From positions 1 to 64,000 of the forward strand of contig JAFEKR010000057.1 in assembly GCA_019022495.1 (NCBI GenBank): DNA of 64,000 nucleotides, written 5' to 3'. Positions 23,317-34,000 of the stretch are shown in pieces. This DNA comes from Epichloe hybrida. Lineage: Eukaryota; Ascomycota; Sordariomycetes; Hypocreales; Clavicipitaceae. Under the pieces are notes generated by a model. It did not search any database, was not told the origin of the DNA, and saw only the letters and a list, made by a program, of their open reading frames with translations. A program made the translations under genes and the position numbers. Positions within the stretch are counted from its first letter, which is position 1, and each line of letters begins with the position of its first letter.

Positions 23317-24113
23317 ATGGCGTCGGCGGTAGGCATGGACCAGGTAGCCCGCGACTCTGAGGGCATGGCTCCGAATGCTGTGGTACGGTTAGAACACGAT
23401 GCTGCCACATCTCAGAGGGCGAGTCACGATAGCCAACGAAGCGAGCATGACCAAACGGTCTCGCCCGGAGTCTCGACCAGCTCCATCAACTCCCCGCCGT
23501 ACTGGATGACGACCGGGAACCATCAGCGAAACCGCTCGGCCGATTCGATCCTGCCTGCCGGTGCCATCACTTTGCAGGATAACGATACTAGTGAGCATGA
23601 CGATCGGAACAACGCATGTTGGGCCAAAAGCGTCGAGATCGTCGATCACACAGTTGTGAACGGCGGAGCTACAAGCATTGGAGCGTTTGTTGTTTGGAAC
23701 GTTCGAGTCGAAACCCTCAGTGTACGTCACCGACCCTCGCTGTTTGATCATTATGCCGAAGAAATATGCTCATGGAAATCCTATCATGATAGGGAACCTT
23801 CATGAACATTCGTAAGCGATATTCCGAGTTTGACGATTTCCGCGGCAAGTTGGTGAAGACGTTTCCGAATTTCAAAGCGGCAGTGCCATCGTTGCCTCCA
23901 AAGAGCTTGATATCCAAGTTTCGGCCTAAATTTCTAGAAAGAAGAAGAATAGGTCTCCAATACTTTCTAAAGTAGGTTCACATTTCCCAGTACAGCCCGA
24001 CAAACAAGGGCCTGGTGTATGGGGAAGACGCTCACACTGCATGATATAGTTGCATTCTTTTAAATCCGGAATTCTCAGGATCTCCGGTGCTCAAAGAATT
24101 TCTATTCTCGTGA
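23317..24113 (+). CDS. ypt35: Ypt35-like PX-domain endosomal protein
   Basis: 215 residues from exons 23317..23721, 23793..23971 and 24050..24113. A low-complexity N-terminus includes the segment S-P-P-Y-W, followed by a PX domain: F-V-V-W-N-V-R-V-E-T, the phosphoinositide-binding R-K-R-Y-S-E-F-D-D-F-R, the proline stretch P-S-L-P-P-K-S, and a C-terminal S-P-V-L-K-E-F-L. Known family role: Ypt35 binds PI3P on endosomes and vacuoles and recruits Vps13 to membrane contact sites. The codon phase at both introns (0 and 2) rebuilds the conserved G-L-Q-Y-F-L-N-C-I-L-L. The third exon is only 64 bases. Confidence 0.92.
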
Positions 24114-25622
24114 CGAGGTGGACAACCCCGGTGGGCAAACGATGTCGATGTCGATGAAAGGCAGATGTGGTTTGGGACATTACTGAACTCGTAATTGTTT
24201 GTGTCATCAAACTAACTCCCCTTCTAATTTGCCATGCAACATGCTGCCTGATTCGACGCTTCTACGACTTTCTTGTACTTATTTGGGATTTTCTGTGTTT
24301 ACAACTTTCCCTTTCTGCCTTTTTTCCCCCATCGTTTGGACCTCGGGCTATCAGCGGGACAAGGGTTTTTTTAGCGCTGGGCGCAATAGCAATATTCATA
24401 TTTTCTTGTTTCATGCGCAGACTGTCTTGCAATTTACGCAGTAAGCGGAGCCAACAACAAATGCTTGTACGCTTCATCGGTGACTTTGTGCATTGCTCAA
24501 AGCCCGTCACTGAACAGCGCCGTCCCTAGCTGGGTGTCCGATGCACTTTATACTTTCCGCCTAAGCTTACTGGCGAAAGCTGTTGCTCAGCCTCAAACGA
24601 TGCCTCCAACGTCACAACGGTCCGGCTTCTACGGAGTACATATGTAGTTGGTTCGCTCTGGGCTCAATCGGGCTGAGCGCAGCGTCTCCGCCACGGCAAT
24701 GGCTGCGGGCTTGTTGCGGTGGTTGGCACTGGTTGCAGTGGGCAGTGCAGTGGGGCTTTGCCATGCCATTGAATCATCAAATTACGGTCCGTACGGAGTA
24801 ATATAATACATACAACGGACGATGTCCGAGTGTGCAAAAAAGCTGGCAACTGGTGGCAGCGGTGGCCATTGGCAGCGGTGGCAGCGGTGGTGAGACCTGG
24901 GATGCATCGTGGCCGAGCATCGACTCTGCCTCGCAGCGACACACTTTGTAGATAATGAAGCCCACGTCCCATCGCAGAAGAGTGCAAAATCGGCCATCTG
25001 CCCCTTCTCTCCTGCAGCGGCGCGGTTTTCTGTTCCCAGATCAACTCTTTTTGGGGCATCTTCCCGACGCAACTACAGTATTAATAATACTAACAACCAT
25101 TGACCTCCTCTGCGTCACCGTCCCCGCCGTGAAACAGGCTTTTGACGGGCAGATCCTTGAAACTCCCGTCGGCATCCTCCTAAATTCAATTCTTGGTTTT
25201 CGATTCTTTTTTCTTCTTTGCGGCAGCGACTACGGCTACGACTCTAGATCAACACATTTTCCGAGCCTATATCCATGCGAACAGACAGACATTGCATCAG
25301 ATTCAGCATCGTCGTGGAATCCCGAGGATACCCGAGGAGCCTCAACAGGAACATCAAGGCCACCACTTACGGAAGAGTCCCTCCCCCGCGCCCTTCGCCT
25401 CTTGACCCGCCGCCCACCAGAGCCAGACCCCTAGTTCAGCTACATGACGCCAAGCCCCTCTACTAGAGGAGGGCATTGTGGAACGAGTAATTGCGCCTTA
25501 AAGATAGACTGTTTGTTATGATGATAGACGCGCTGCAAAAAAAAAACACGCAATCTTGTTAGTGGGTGTTCGGAATTACCGGTGACCCACTGTACGGATT
25601 ACAACGAGTACAACTAGATGAG
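24114..25622. other. Intergenic, upstream of the IQ-motif gene
   Basis: No gene I can support. There are two TACGGAGTA motifs (about 24630 and 24792), the second as the palindrome TCCGTACGGAGTA, and a GGCAGCGGT tandem at about 24855-24892. A short open stretch around 25230-25330 (L-D-Q-H-I-F-R-A-Y) might be an untranslated or upstream exon of the next gene, but nothing confirms it. Confidence 0.4.
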
Positions 25623-27377
25623 ATGACCCATGGGACCATGTCGTCAACTGACAGCGCCATCTCCTTCAGTACATCAGTCCCCAAGACCAAAGAATACATG
25701 GATTCCCTTGTTCTGCCGTCGCGGGATCGGTTCGAGCAAATAGCTCAAGCTCAAGCGGAAAAAGAAGTCGAGGCCCGGCGCAGAGCTAGACAGCATTGGC
25801 GGCACCTGTCAACATCAACGTCAGCGTCAGCGTCAGCGTCAGCGTCCGAAGCCCAGAATCATAGCCAAGACAACGAGCGGGCCCAGGCAGCCCAAGTCAT
25901 CCAGAAGACGTTTCGAGGCTATCGCGTCAGACGAGAACTCGAAGGTTATAGCTTGAGTGCGAGCACTCGATGGGTGACGGCAGTTCGAGAAGCACAGTTT
26001 CGCCAGAGTACGAAACCCCGCGGTTCCACAAATGACGAATCGGCCGTCAAGAATGGCAAGGTCCTTGCATTGGAAGATGCCGTCGACTATCGACCAACCA
26101 GCGCACGGCAGAAATGGAAAAGGGCGAGTCTCGTAGCTCGTCGCGCAGGACATGATGACTCGGACTCGGACTCGGACTCGGATTCGGAGAGAGATGGCGC
26201 ATTGTCCCCAGAAGAACAAACGGCAATGAAAGAGCGCAAAGAAAAGGCCAAGGCTGAACGACGCCAGGCTGCTCGCATGATGGGCTTGCAATACTTTTTG
26301 GAAATGGTGGACTCGAAACATCGATACGGAAGCAATTTGCGCATGTACCACGAGGAATGGAAGAAGTCGAAAACCACGGAAAATTACTTCTACTGGTTGG
26401 ACTATGGCGAGGGCAAGAACGTGGAACTGGACACTTGTCCCAGGGACAGGCTCGAAAGAGAACAGGTGCGATACCTGTCCCGGGAAGAACGGCAGTACTA
26501 TCTCGTTCGTGTGGACGCAGGAGGACGACTATGCTGGGCCAAGAACGGAGCACGAATCGACACAACGGAGCAGTTCAAGGACAGCATACATGGCATTGTG
26601 CCGATAGACGACCCAACACCCGCCTTCAGCCCCGGAGGCGCAGCAAAACATGTGTGTCCTGTCGACAACGACAACCATTCTTCCGTTTCAGATTCCTCGG
26701 CCGAGTCGAAGCGCGAGGCCGACAGAGCAGCTAAATATGCGGACCCGAGCTTCAATGAGTCCAAGGGCATCAAGAGAGTGACGCACATCTCTGCATCCAC
26801 CATCTTCAACCAACTTCTGCGCAAATCCGTCAGGAAAAACACTTGGATTTTTGTTGCGGATACCTCCTTCAGACTCTACGTTGGCATCAAGGACTCCGGA
26901 GCTTTTCAACATTCTTCATTTCTACAGGGAAGCCGCATATCTGCGGCAGGGCTCATCAAGATCAAGAACGGACGGCTCAGCTCCTTATCACCCCTAAGTG
27001 GGCATTACAGACCCCCCGCTAGCAATTTTCGAGCATTTGTCAAGAACCTCAAGCAGGGGGGCGTGGACACGTCACACGTGAGTATATCCAAGAGTTACAC
27101 CATCTTGGTCGGACTCGAGACATACTTGAAAACGACGAGGAAGGGCAAGGAATTGATGGGCAAGTTGGCTAGGGGCAAGGATAAGGTCCTCGCCCCAGAA
27201 GAAGCGAAGAAGAGGGAGGAGGCAGAAAAAGATAAAAGCGAGAGCGCGGCAAAGGAGAGGGAGTTCTTGGAGAAGAAGAGGGGGGAGGAGGAGAGGAGGA
27301 AGGCCGGGATGGGGCCCGGGGAGAGGGTCTTGGGGAAGATTAAGAGTTTGCCAATTGGGGGGAGGGCTGGTGCTTGA
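25623..27377 (+). CDS. IQ calmodulin-binding-motif protein
   Basis: Intronless, 584 residues from the ATG at 25623 (579 from 25638, which starts M-S-S-T-D-S). It carries one IQ motif, A-A-Q-V-I-Q-K-T-F-R-G-Y-R-V-R-R, after a coiled, charged stretch and a Ser-Ala repeat encoded by GTCAGC repeats. The middle part has a conserved-looking region with Y-F-L-E-M-V-D-S-K-H-R-Y-G and F-Y-W-L-D-Y-G-E-G. An aspartate-serine repeat precedes it. A C-terminal lysine/glutamate-rich helix ends the protein. This layout matches fungal IQ-domain proteins that resemble plant IQM proteins; the function is unknown, and calmodulin binding is the only inference allowed. Confidence 0.88.
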   Translation: MTHGTMSSTDSAISFSTSVPKTKEYMDSLVLPSRDRFEQIAQAQAEKEVEARRRARQHWRHLSTSTSASASASASEAQNHSQDNERAQAAQVIQKTFRGYRVRRELEGYSLSASTRWVTAVREAQFRQSTKPRGSTNDESAVKNGKVLALEDAVDYRPTSARQKWKRASLVARRAGHDDSDSDSDSDSERDGALSPEEQTAMKERKEKAKAERRQAARMMGLQYFLEMVDSKHRYGSNLRMYHEEWKKSKTTENYFYWLDYGEGKNVELDTCPRDRLEREQVRYLSREERQYYLVRVDAGGRLCWAKNGARIDTTEQFKDSIHGIVPIDDPTPAFSPGGAAKHVCPVDNDNHSSVSDSSAESKREADRAAKYADPSFNESKGIKRVTHISASTIFNQLLRKSVRKNTWIFVADTSFRLYVGIKDSGAFQHSSFLQGSRISAAGLIKIKNGRLSSLSPLSGHYRPPASNFRAFVKNLKQGGVDTSHVSISKSYTILVGLETYLKTTRKGKELMGKLARGKDKVLAPEEAKKREEAEKDKSESAAKEREFLEKKRGEEERRKAGMGPGERVLGKIKSLPIGGRAGA

Positions 27378-28058
27378 TTCGGACGAGCGATTTGTCATTT
27401 TCATATAATACCCCTTCTATTTGCAAACCATTCTGGTTGGCTCCGCTTCACGATGCATTTTCTGCCGGTGAATCTGAGATCGTAACCAGCTCCAGTAGTG
27501 CGGCTGTGCGATGCGACAAAGATGACTGGTCGCGCTTTGCATACAAGCTCCAACAGCTCATCTTGTCGATCACCAAGGATTGTGTTTCGTGCCCCTATTT
27601 ATTCGAAAGAAGGAGATCTCTTAAAAGCGAGCTAGAGCGAAATCCGGTGTAGGGTAGCGCCATCCTGAACTTGCTACGGATTATTATGAACGCAGCTGCA
27701 CACACAGGCGGGCGTGCGGAGGCTATCCGCTCAGGGGCTCTTTCCGCTCGAGCACTGAACACTGCCAGTGAACAGCCAGTCACTGAGTCCACCGGCGCAG
27801 TCGCGAGCAGGGCCTCAAGGGCCCCAGAATTAAAAACAAACAGAGCGCACAGAGTACCGCTTCAGCGCCTCGTCGCGCATAGAGTAAAGAAAACGTCTGG
27901 TCTGGTAACCATCCGTCATCGACCCGGTACAGTCAACGAAAAAAAAAAAAAAAAAACACCATCGGAAGAAAAAAAAATAAGAATCGCGTCGTCCTGATTG
28001 CGAGACTTGAATCTCTGCAGGCGGACACGGACAATGCCAGGCCTCGCCAGCATCGCCA
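27378..28058. other. Intergenic between the IQ-motif and Sas4-like genes
   Basis: No gene seen. A-runs near 27941-27956 and 27970 lie in the presumed promoter of the next gene. Confidence 0.5.
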
Positions 28059-29941
28059 ATGGCCTCCGTCACCCGCTCCAACCGGCGAGCTGAGGGCCTT
28101 CATCATCCCCATCACGCCCATCACCACCACCTCAATGCCGGCCACAATCATCATCACCCCCTCACGCGCGGCGCCACCCCCCCGTGGAGCTGTTCGCTTC
28201 CAATGACGGCGGTGGAAGAGGTCGTCAGAAGCGAACCCTCGAGCCGGCCGATCGCGATATCGATGCTTTGAAGCCCAAGAAGACGAGATTCGCCGTCGAG
28301 ATTCTCGCGCGGCAGCCGCCGCCACCCATGCAAGGTGTTCGAACAAACATACAACCTCCGCCGATACCGCGACCGCCAACCATCGTGCCTGCCCCTGCCC
28401 CTGCCCCTGCCATCCCGCTGTCAAACACCACCACGAACAAGACGATACTGAGAACTACCATTCCACCACCGCCCAGTCCATCTACAATTAGTCCAAAACC
28501 TATTGCCACACCAGCTGCAGCATCACATCATCACGCCTCATCTCAGCTACCCTCCCGTGCTGGCGGGCCAAAGCCTGCTGACGAGGAACAAGACCTTACA
28601 AGACACCAAGCCAAGGTCATCAATGGCATCAAGGCTGAACTAGACCGGCTGCAACCGAAGCCTGCGACGACACGCGCGCAAGGTCGAAAACTTCGCTCGC
28701 AAGAAGCAACTCGGTTCAAGAGTGACTTGTCTGCATATTTTCCAGATTATGACGAGGTTATTGGAAATGATCCCAAGGAGCAGCGTACGTTCTCTCCAAA
28801 TTTCTCTCCTACACGTTGCTTGTGTTTGTGGCTTGACGGCATTTCGCCATGGAACACGGTGCTGACGTTACGTCTAGATTTGCTGAACCTGGAAACCCCG
28901 ATTGTGGTGTTTGACTCGAATGCTCGGCGTCCGGCTCTAGACGTACAGCGAGGTGGTGCTCGAGCACAGCCACAGATCAGCTCTGTCTTGGATTTTCCAG
29001 TTCGAGGGTACGGTGACTCGCTGTATACGGACGTATTTGATTCGCACAGAATCGATTTTCGATTCTTGGAAACCCAGCAGAATAGCAAGAAATCGGACGA
29101 TCCATTACCAGACAGCTTGTTCGAGCCATCACATAAACGGTCTGAAAGACTGGAGCGATCAATACGAAATACTGAAAAGGGTCGAGCTCAGCACGAAAAG
29201 GACCAGATCATACGACTGCTCGAGGGGCTTCAAGGCCATGATTGGTTGCGGGTGTTGGGAGTAAGTGGTGTCACAGAAACAAAAAAGAAGTCCTTTGAGC
29301 CAGCCCGCATGCATTTCATTAAAGGCTGCCAAGGCATTCTGGAAAAATTTCGAACATGGAGCTTGGAAGAAAAGCGTCGCAAGCTCGAGAAGGAGAAAGC
29401 TATGCTAGCTGAGCAACAAGCAGCATTGGAACAAGAGCAGCAACACGCGCAAAGAGCGCGGCAAAAAAGCGAGATCGAGGACTCAGCGGATGAAGGTGGC
29501 ACAGAAGAGACAGACCTTGACCATGTCGCGAGTGAACTGAATCGAGACGAGGTTGTCGTGATTGAAGATTCGGAAGAGGCTGTAACATCACAAAGCGACA
29601 CGAGTGATGCATCCCCTGCCAAGCAGTTGCGTCAGGAAGCTTTGGCGAGATCGCAACTGGCTGCAGCAAATTCGAAAAAGCCAAAAGCATCCAATCGATC
29701 AACAGGCCCAAAGCATGTAGACCCACCGAAAGAATTCACTTCATTCTTCCGTAAAAAGTACGAGCGCGATAGTTCGTTGAACCGCACACGACGCACTGGG
29801 CGAAAGGTGCTTGCCTGGGGTCACCCAGTCCCGGACATGGACGAGGCAGACTTTGTTCTGCCAGAGGAGTATCGTGACGAAGACCTCCTCAAGTCCCGGG
29901 CGCGTAAAAAGCGAAGAGACAAGCGCCACAGTCGACCGTGA
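28059..29941 (+). CDS. Sas4-domain chromatin protein, frame broken near 5' end
   Basis: Likely subunit of a histone acetyltransferase (SAS-type) complex. The conserved Sas4 region contains R-S-I-R-N-T-E-K-G-R-A-Q-H-E-K-D, then L-L-E-G-L-Q-G-H-D-W-L-R-V. A long coiled coil and a C-terminal block with F-F-R-K-K-Y-E-R-D and V-L-A-W-G-H-P-V-P follow. Family naming is from memory. The long plus frame opens only at 28184, with no ATG. A second frame from the ATG at 28059 (M-A-S-V-T-R-S-N-R-R-A-E, histidine-rich) joins it exactly if one C is added to the seven-C run at 28177-28183, giving 596 residues. One intron, 28785..28877, has GTACGT and TAG ends and is 93 bases with no stop, so it also reads through. 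Splicing restores K-E-Q-H-L-L-N-L-E-T-P. Confidence 0.85.
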
Positions 29942-31034
29942 CTGTACCATGGCGATGTACTTTATTTTCTTTTCATTATCCACGTCTCCATGTACAGAGG
30001 ATAGAGGAAGTTGTGTGTGTATATATATGCGACTTGTCTTGGGCATGGCGTTGTGGTGTTGACGGGTCTCTGGCAAAGACAATTGTCAAGCTTACTTTGA
30101 TGTAGCATAATTTCGATGGAATTTTTTTTTTTTTTCAATTGTCGATTTCGGCTCCGGGAATCATACGGGTATGGCCAACGTGGTAACGTTGGGGCCCTGA
30201 TCATGGTAGTTGATTTGAGGGTAGCATGAGCCAACTTGCAGGATTAAGCAAGCTTAGCTGCCTAGGTACTAAAGATACCCCCCATACAACTCGCATTTAA
30301 AACCAATGTATTTACTCCGTAGCAGCAACTCCGAACCTTTCAAACGAGCATTCGCGAAAACGCACGTTTGTTGCAGAAGAGCTCAATGCAGAACGCTTAG
30401 GTGTCTGCTTTACTCAAATTTTTTATTTCTCACCAAGATTTGCATCTACACCATAGATGCTGGCTATAACCTGGCCAGGTGAACATGAACTTTACAAGAT
30501 ATAGAGTTAAGAGCCACAGAACGCCACGAAATGCGGAAGCACGCAGACAACACGATATTTCATGTCACGCCCCACTTTTCTGGTTCCTCGCCCGGCATGA
30601 CACCGACCCACTTTTAGCACTTGTGCTTGTGTCCGGCAATTCAATGTGGCCCGCCACAAGCAAGGCAAGCTCGCCAAAATCGCATCTCGAACCCAACTTC
30701 CTCCAAACCTCGTCTCACGAGGTGCCTACATAAGTCTTCGCCGCCTGCCCGCCAATCTCCACTCCTCCCAGGTGAAGCTGCCACGCCAAGAAGGGTTGGA
30801 ATTTGTATCGCTGAATATCCATAGAGTCCATCGTTGACCCTCCCAAGCCGACAGACCTTATACAACACCATCTTCGATGGTCGACGCTCTCTCTTCTAAT
30901 GCGCGCAACCGAATAATTGCGATTCTACCCTTCTTCGAATGCCTCTGTGACGAACCAGTCCAGGACGCTCGCCTAGGCGAGGCATCTGAAGACTGAGCGC
31001 GCAGTACACTGCGTGAACAAGAAATTGCGGCGTC
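29942..31034. other. Intergenic upstream of TAF2
   Basis: No gene recognised. One TTACTCCGTA motif lies at about 30312-30321. The last 200 bases are probably promoter and leader of the TAF2 gene. Confidence 0.5.
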
Positions 31035-34000
31035 ATGTCGTTCCTCGATGACGCTGGACAGCACCCGTTGCTGGACGGCGATTACTTACCACCTATCAAG
31101 GACGACCCGGTCCAGGAATTTTTTGTCATTAAGCAGGAAGTTAACCTGGACGTGAACTTCCGTGAGAGACAAATTAGCGGCACCACCGATCTCTACATCG
31201 TCATCTTCTCGGACAAAATCGAAGACATCTATCTCGATGCTGCAAATTGTGAGATTGACACCCGAAATGTAACGGTTACAGAAATGAAAGAGGTGAATGG
31301 TGAGGTTGTCGAGGGACAGAAACGCAAAGCCGCGACGGAGTACAATGATCCATACAAAAGACTCGTCCAACCAGAAGGCTGGAATTTGAGAGCCGAACAC
31401 CACGACATTCGCCGCTTACGAGCCCGAAATGTCTTTCATAACCGAAAAACCGACGTCCCTGCCGAGAATAGAGAGATCGAGGGTTGTACGCCGGTCTATG
31501 GATCGTTGAGAATTGGTCTTCGTGGAGGGAAAGGGGATCCAGAGCGTCCAAAGCTGATTATTAGAAAGTCTATGTCGAGTCTGGATTCATTTGACAAGGG
31601 ACACAAGCAATTCAAGGTCACGATACCTTTTTTGAACAAGAATCCCCGCGATGGCTTGCATTTCGTTGGAGTGGATGCGCTGGATAATCGATTCACACAT
31701 GTGTATACCCGTCACTCGATACAACCTGGCACAGCCTCTTGTATATTTCCCTGCGTTGACGATCATGGTGCGCGATGCGATTGGAGGATATCTGTCAAAT
31801 TCCCCCGGACTCTTGGAGACGCGCTTGAGCAAGCACTAGCTACGCAGAAAGAGGCTGCAGTGAACAGTGCTGACAAATTGCGTGACTATCATGAACGCTC
31901 AATGAGATTGGCAGAAGAAGACAAGCTGAGAGAAATGACTGCTGTCTGCTCTGGTTTCCTGATGGAGGAGTCTGTTGACCCGCACAATGATCGCAAGAAG
32001 ATTATGACTTTTGAGCCGGAGAAGAAGGCCTCAGTGCAGAAGCTAGGTCTTGCGGTTGGCCCTTTCGAGCACATCGACTTATCGTCTGAATTCCGAACAG
32101 AGGAAGATGAGGTCAAGCTTGGCATGAGCGCCCTCAAAGTTCATGCTTACTGCCTACCGAACCGTGGCGACTGGGTGAGAAACACCGCAGCAGCTTTGAC
32201 AATGGCAGCCGACTTCTTCACATATACGTTTGCCAAGTATCCCTTTGGCAACTTCAAAGTTTGTTTCTTGGATGATATGGTGCAGGATACCGTGTCACTA
32301 CATTCTTTGGCGTTCATAAGCAATCGCTTACTATATCCGGAAGAGGTCATCGACACAGAAATCGAGACCACCAGAAAGATTGTGTTCACATTGACGTATC
32401 AGTGGATTGGCATCAACGTAATACCCAATACTCGGAATGATCTGTGGCTTGTGCTTGGCATAGCTCACTACATGACGGATCTTTTCATGAAGAAGCTCTG
32501 CGGCAATAATGAGCATCGATTTCGCATGAAAACCATGTCAGACAGGCTGGTCAAGGCCGATGTTAACCGCCCGTCACTATTCGATCTTGGTCCAAACCTG
32601 CACCTGGGGGACTTTGAAATGGAATTCATGGAACTGAAAGCGCCTGTTGTCCTCTTCATACTCGACAAGCGCATGATCAAGGCCTCTGGCGGTCATGGCC
32701 TGACGAGGATTTTGCAGAAATTCTTGACCAAAGCGCAGATTGAAGGCAGTGATCGATCAACAATCCTTGAGACAGAGAAATTTAGAGCCGTCTGTGAAAA
32801 GGGATCACGATATAGGCTCGAGACATTCTGGAAGGAGTGGGTGTATAATTCAGGCTGCCCTAGGTTCGACGTGAAGGCAAAATTCAACAAGAAGAGACTT
32901 TGTGTGGAATTGACTCTTAATCAAATTCAGCACCAGGTGGCGAAGAAAGCGTCGGGCTTGGAAAAGGATGATTTTTTACGAGTTGTCAAAGAGCGACGAG
33001 CGGATCTGAAGCTTGGCGAGATGCAGCCCCTTTTCACTGGACCTATGACCGTGAGAATTCACGAGGCTGACGGCACTCCGTATGAGCACATTCTGGAAAT
33101 TCGCGAGGACGCAACAAGGTTGACCAAATTTGAAATCCCCTACAACACAAAATACAAGCGATTAAAGCGAACTCGACGTATGAAGGAGAAACATAGCGCC
33201 GGTGCGAGCATGGAGATTACGGAAAATCCAGCAGACGATGCCCTGTTGTATTGCCTTGGGGATGTCCTGCAAGGCCCAGATGATCTGAGAGACTGGGAGC
33301 TCATTGAGTGGGACCCTGAGACAGAAAGAAAGATGGACCAAGAATCTTATGAATGGATTCGTGTTGACGCGGACTTCGAATGGGCTTGTGATATGAAACG
33401 CAGCCTCGAGCCGTACATGTACGTCTCTCAGCTTCAGCAAGATAGAGATGTCGTGGCACAACAAGATGCCATGTTGTATCTGACTCAAGGGCCGTTGCAT
33501 CCCATTGCGTCTGGCTTTCTAGTGCGGACCTTGATTGACCGTCGATACTTCCACGGTATCCGAACTATGGCCGCGGAAGCGCTACCCCGACAATCCAATA
33601 TTAAAGACATACCGCTCCTTGGGTTAAGGCAACTAATGAGGGCATTTCGAGAGATGTTCTGCTACGAGCAAACAAATCAGCCTCGTCCGAACGATTTTAC
33701 CGATAAAAAGCAATACCAAGTCAGGCGTGCAGTCATCAAGGCAATTGCCGAAGTGCGAGACCACACATACCGTTGTCCAGTAGAGGCTCGCCGCTTCATT
33801 CTGGATCAGCTGCTATTCAACAATAACGAAGACAACCCCTATTCGGATCACTTTTACATCGCGACATTGGTGGAAGTACTGGCAACGTCACTCATCCCTT
33901 CCAAGAAAGATGACTGGCTTTCTCGCCAAAGCAAAGCGACGGATGATGAAGAAAGCAAATTTCTTGAAGAAGCCATGGAGCAGATTGAGCGCGTACTTCG

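Noticed and set aside
24955..25434. 160-codon open frame upstream of the IQ-motif gene
   Set aside because: No domain, mixed low-complexity composition and two competing frames; more likely promoter or leader sequence.
32440..32480. Active zinc aminopeptidase at the M1 domain
   Set aside because: The HEXXH motif is absent (G-I-A-H-Y-M-T-D), and the whole protein matches TAF2, which is not a peptidase.
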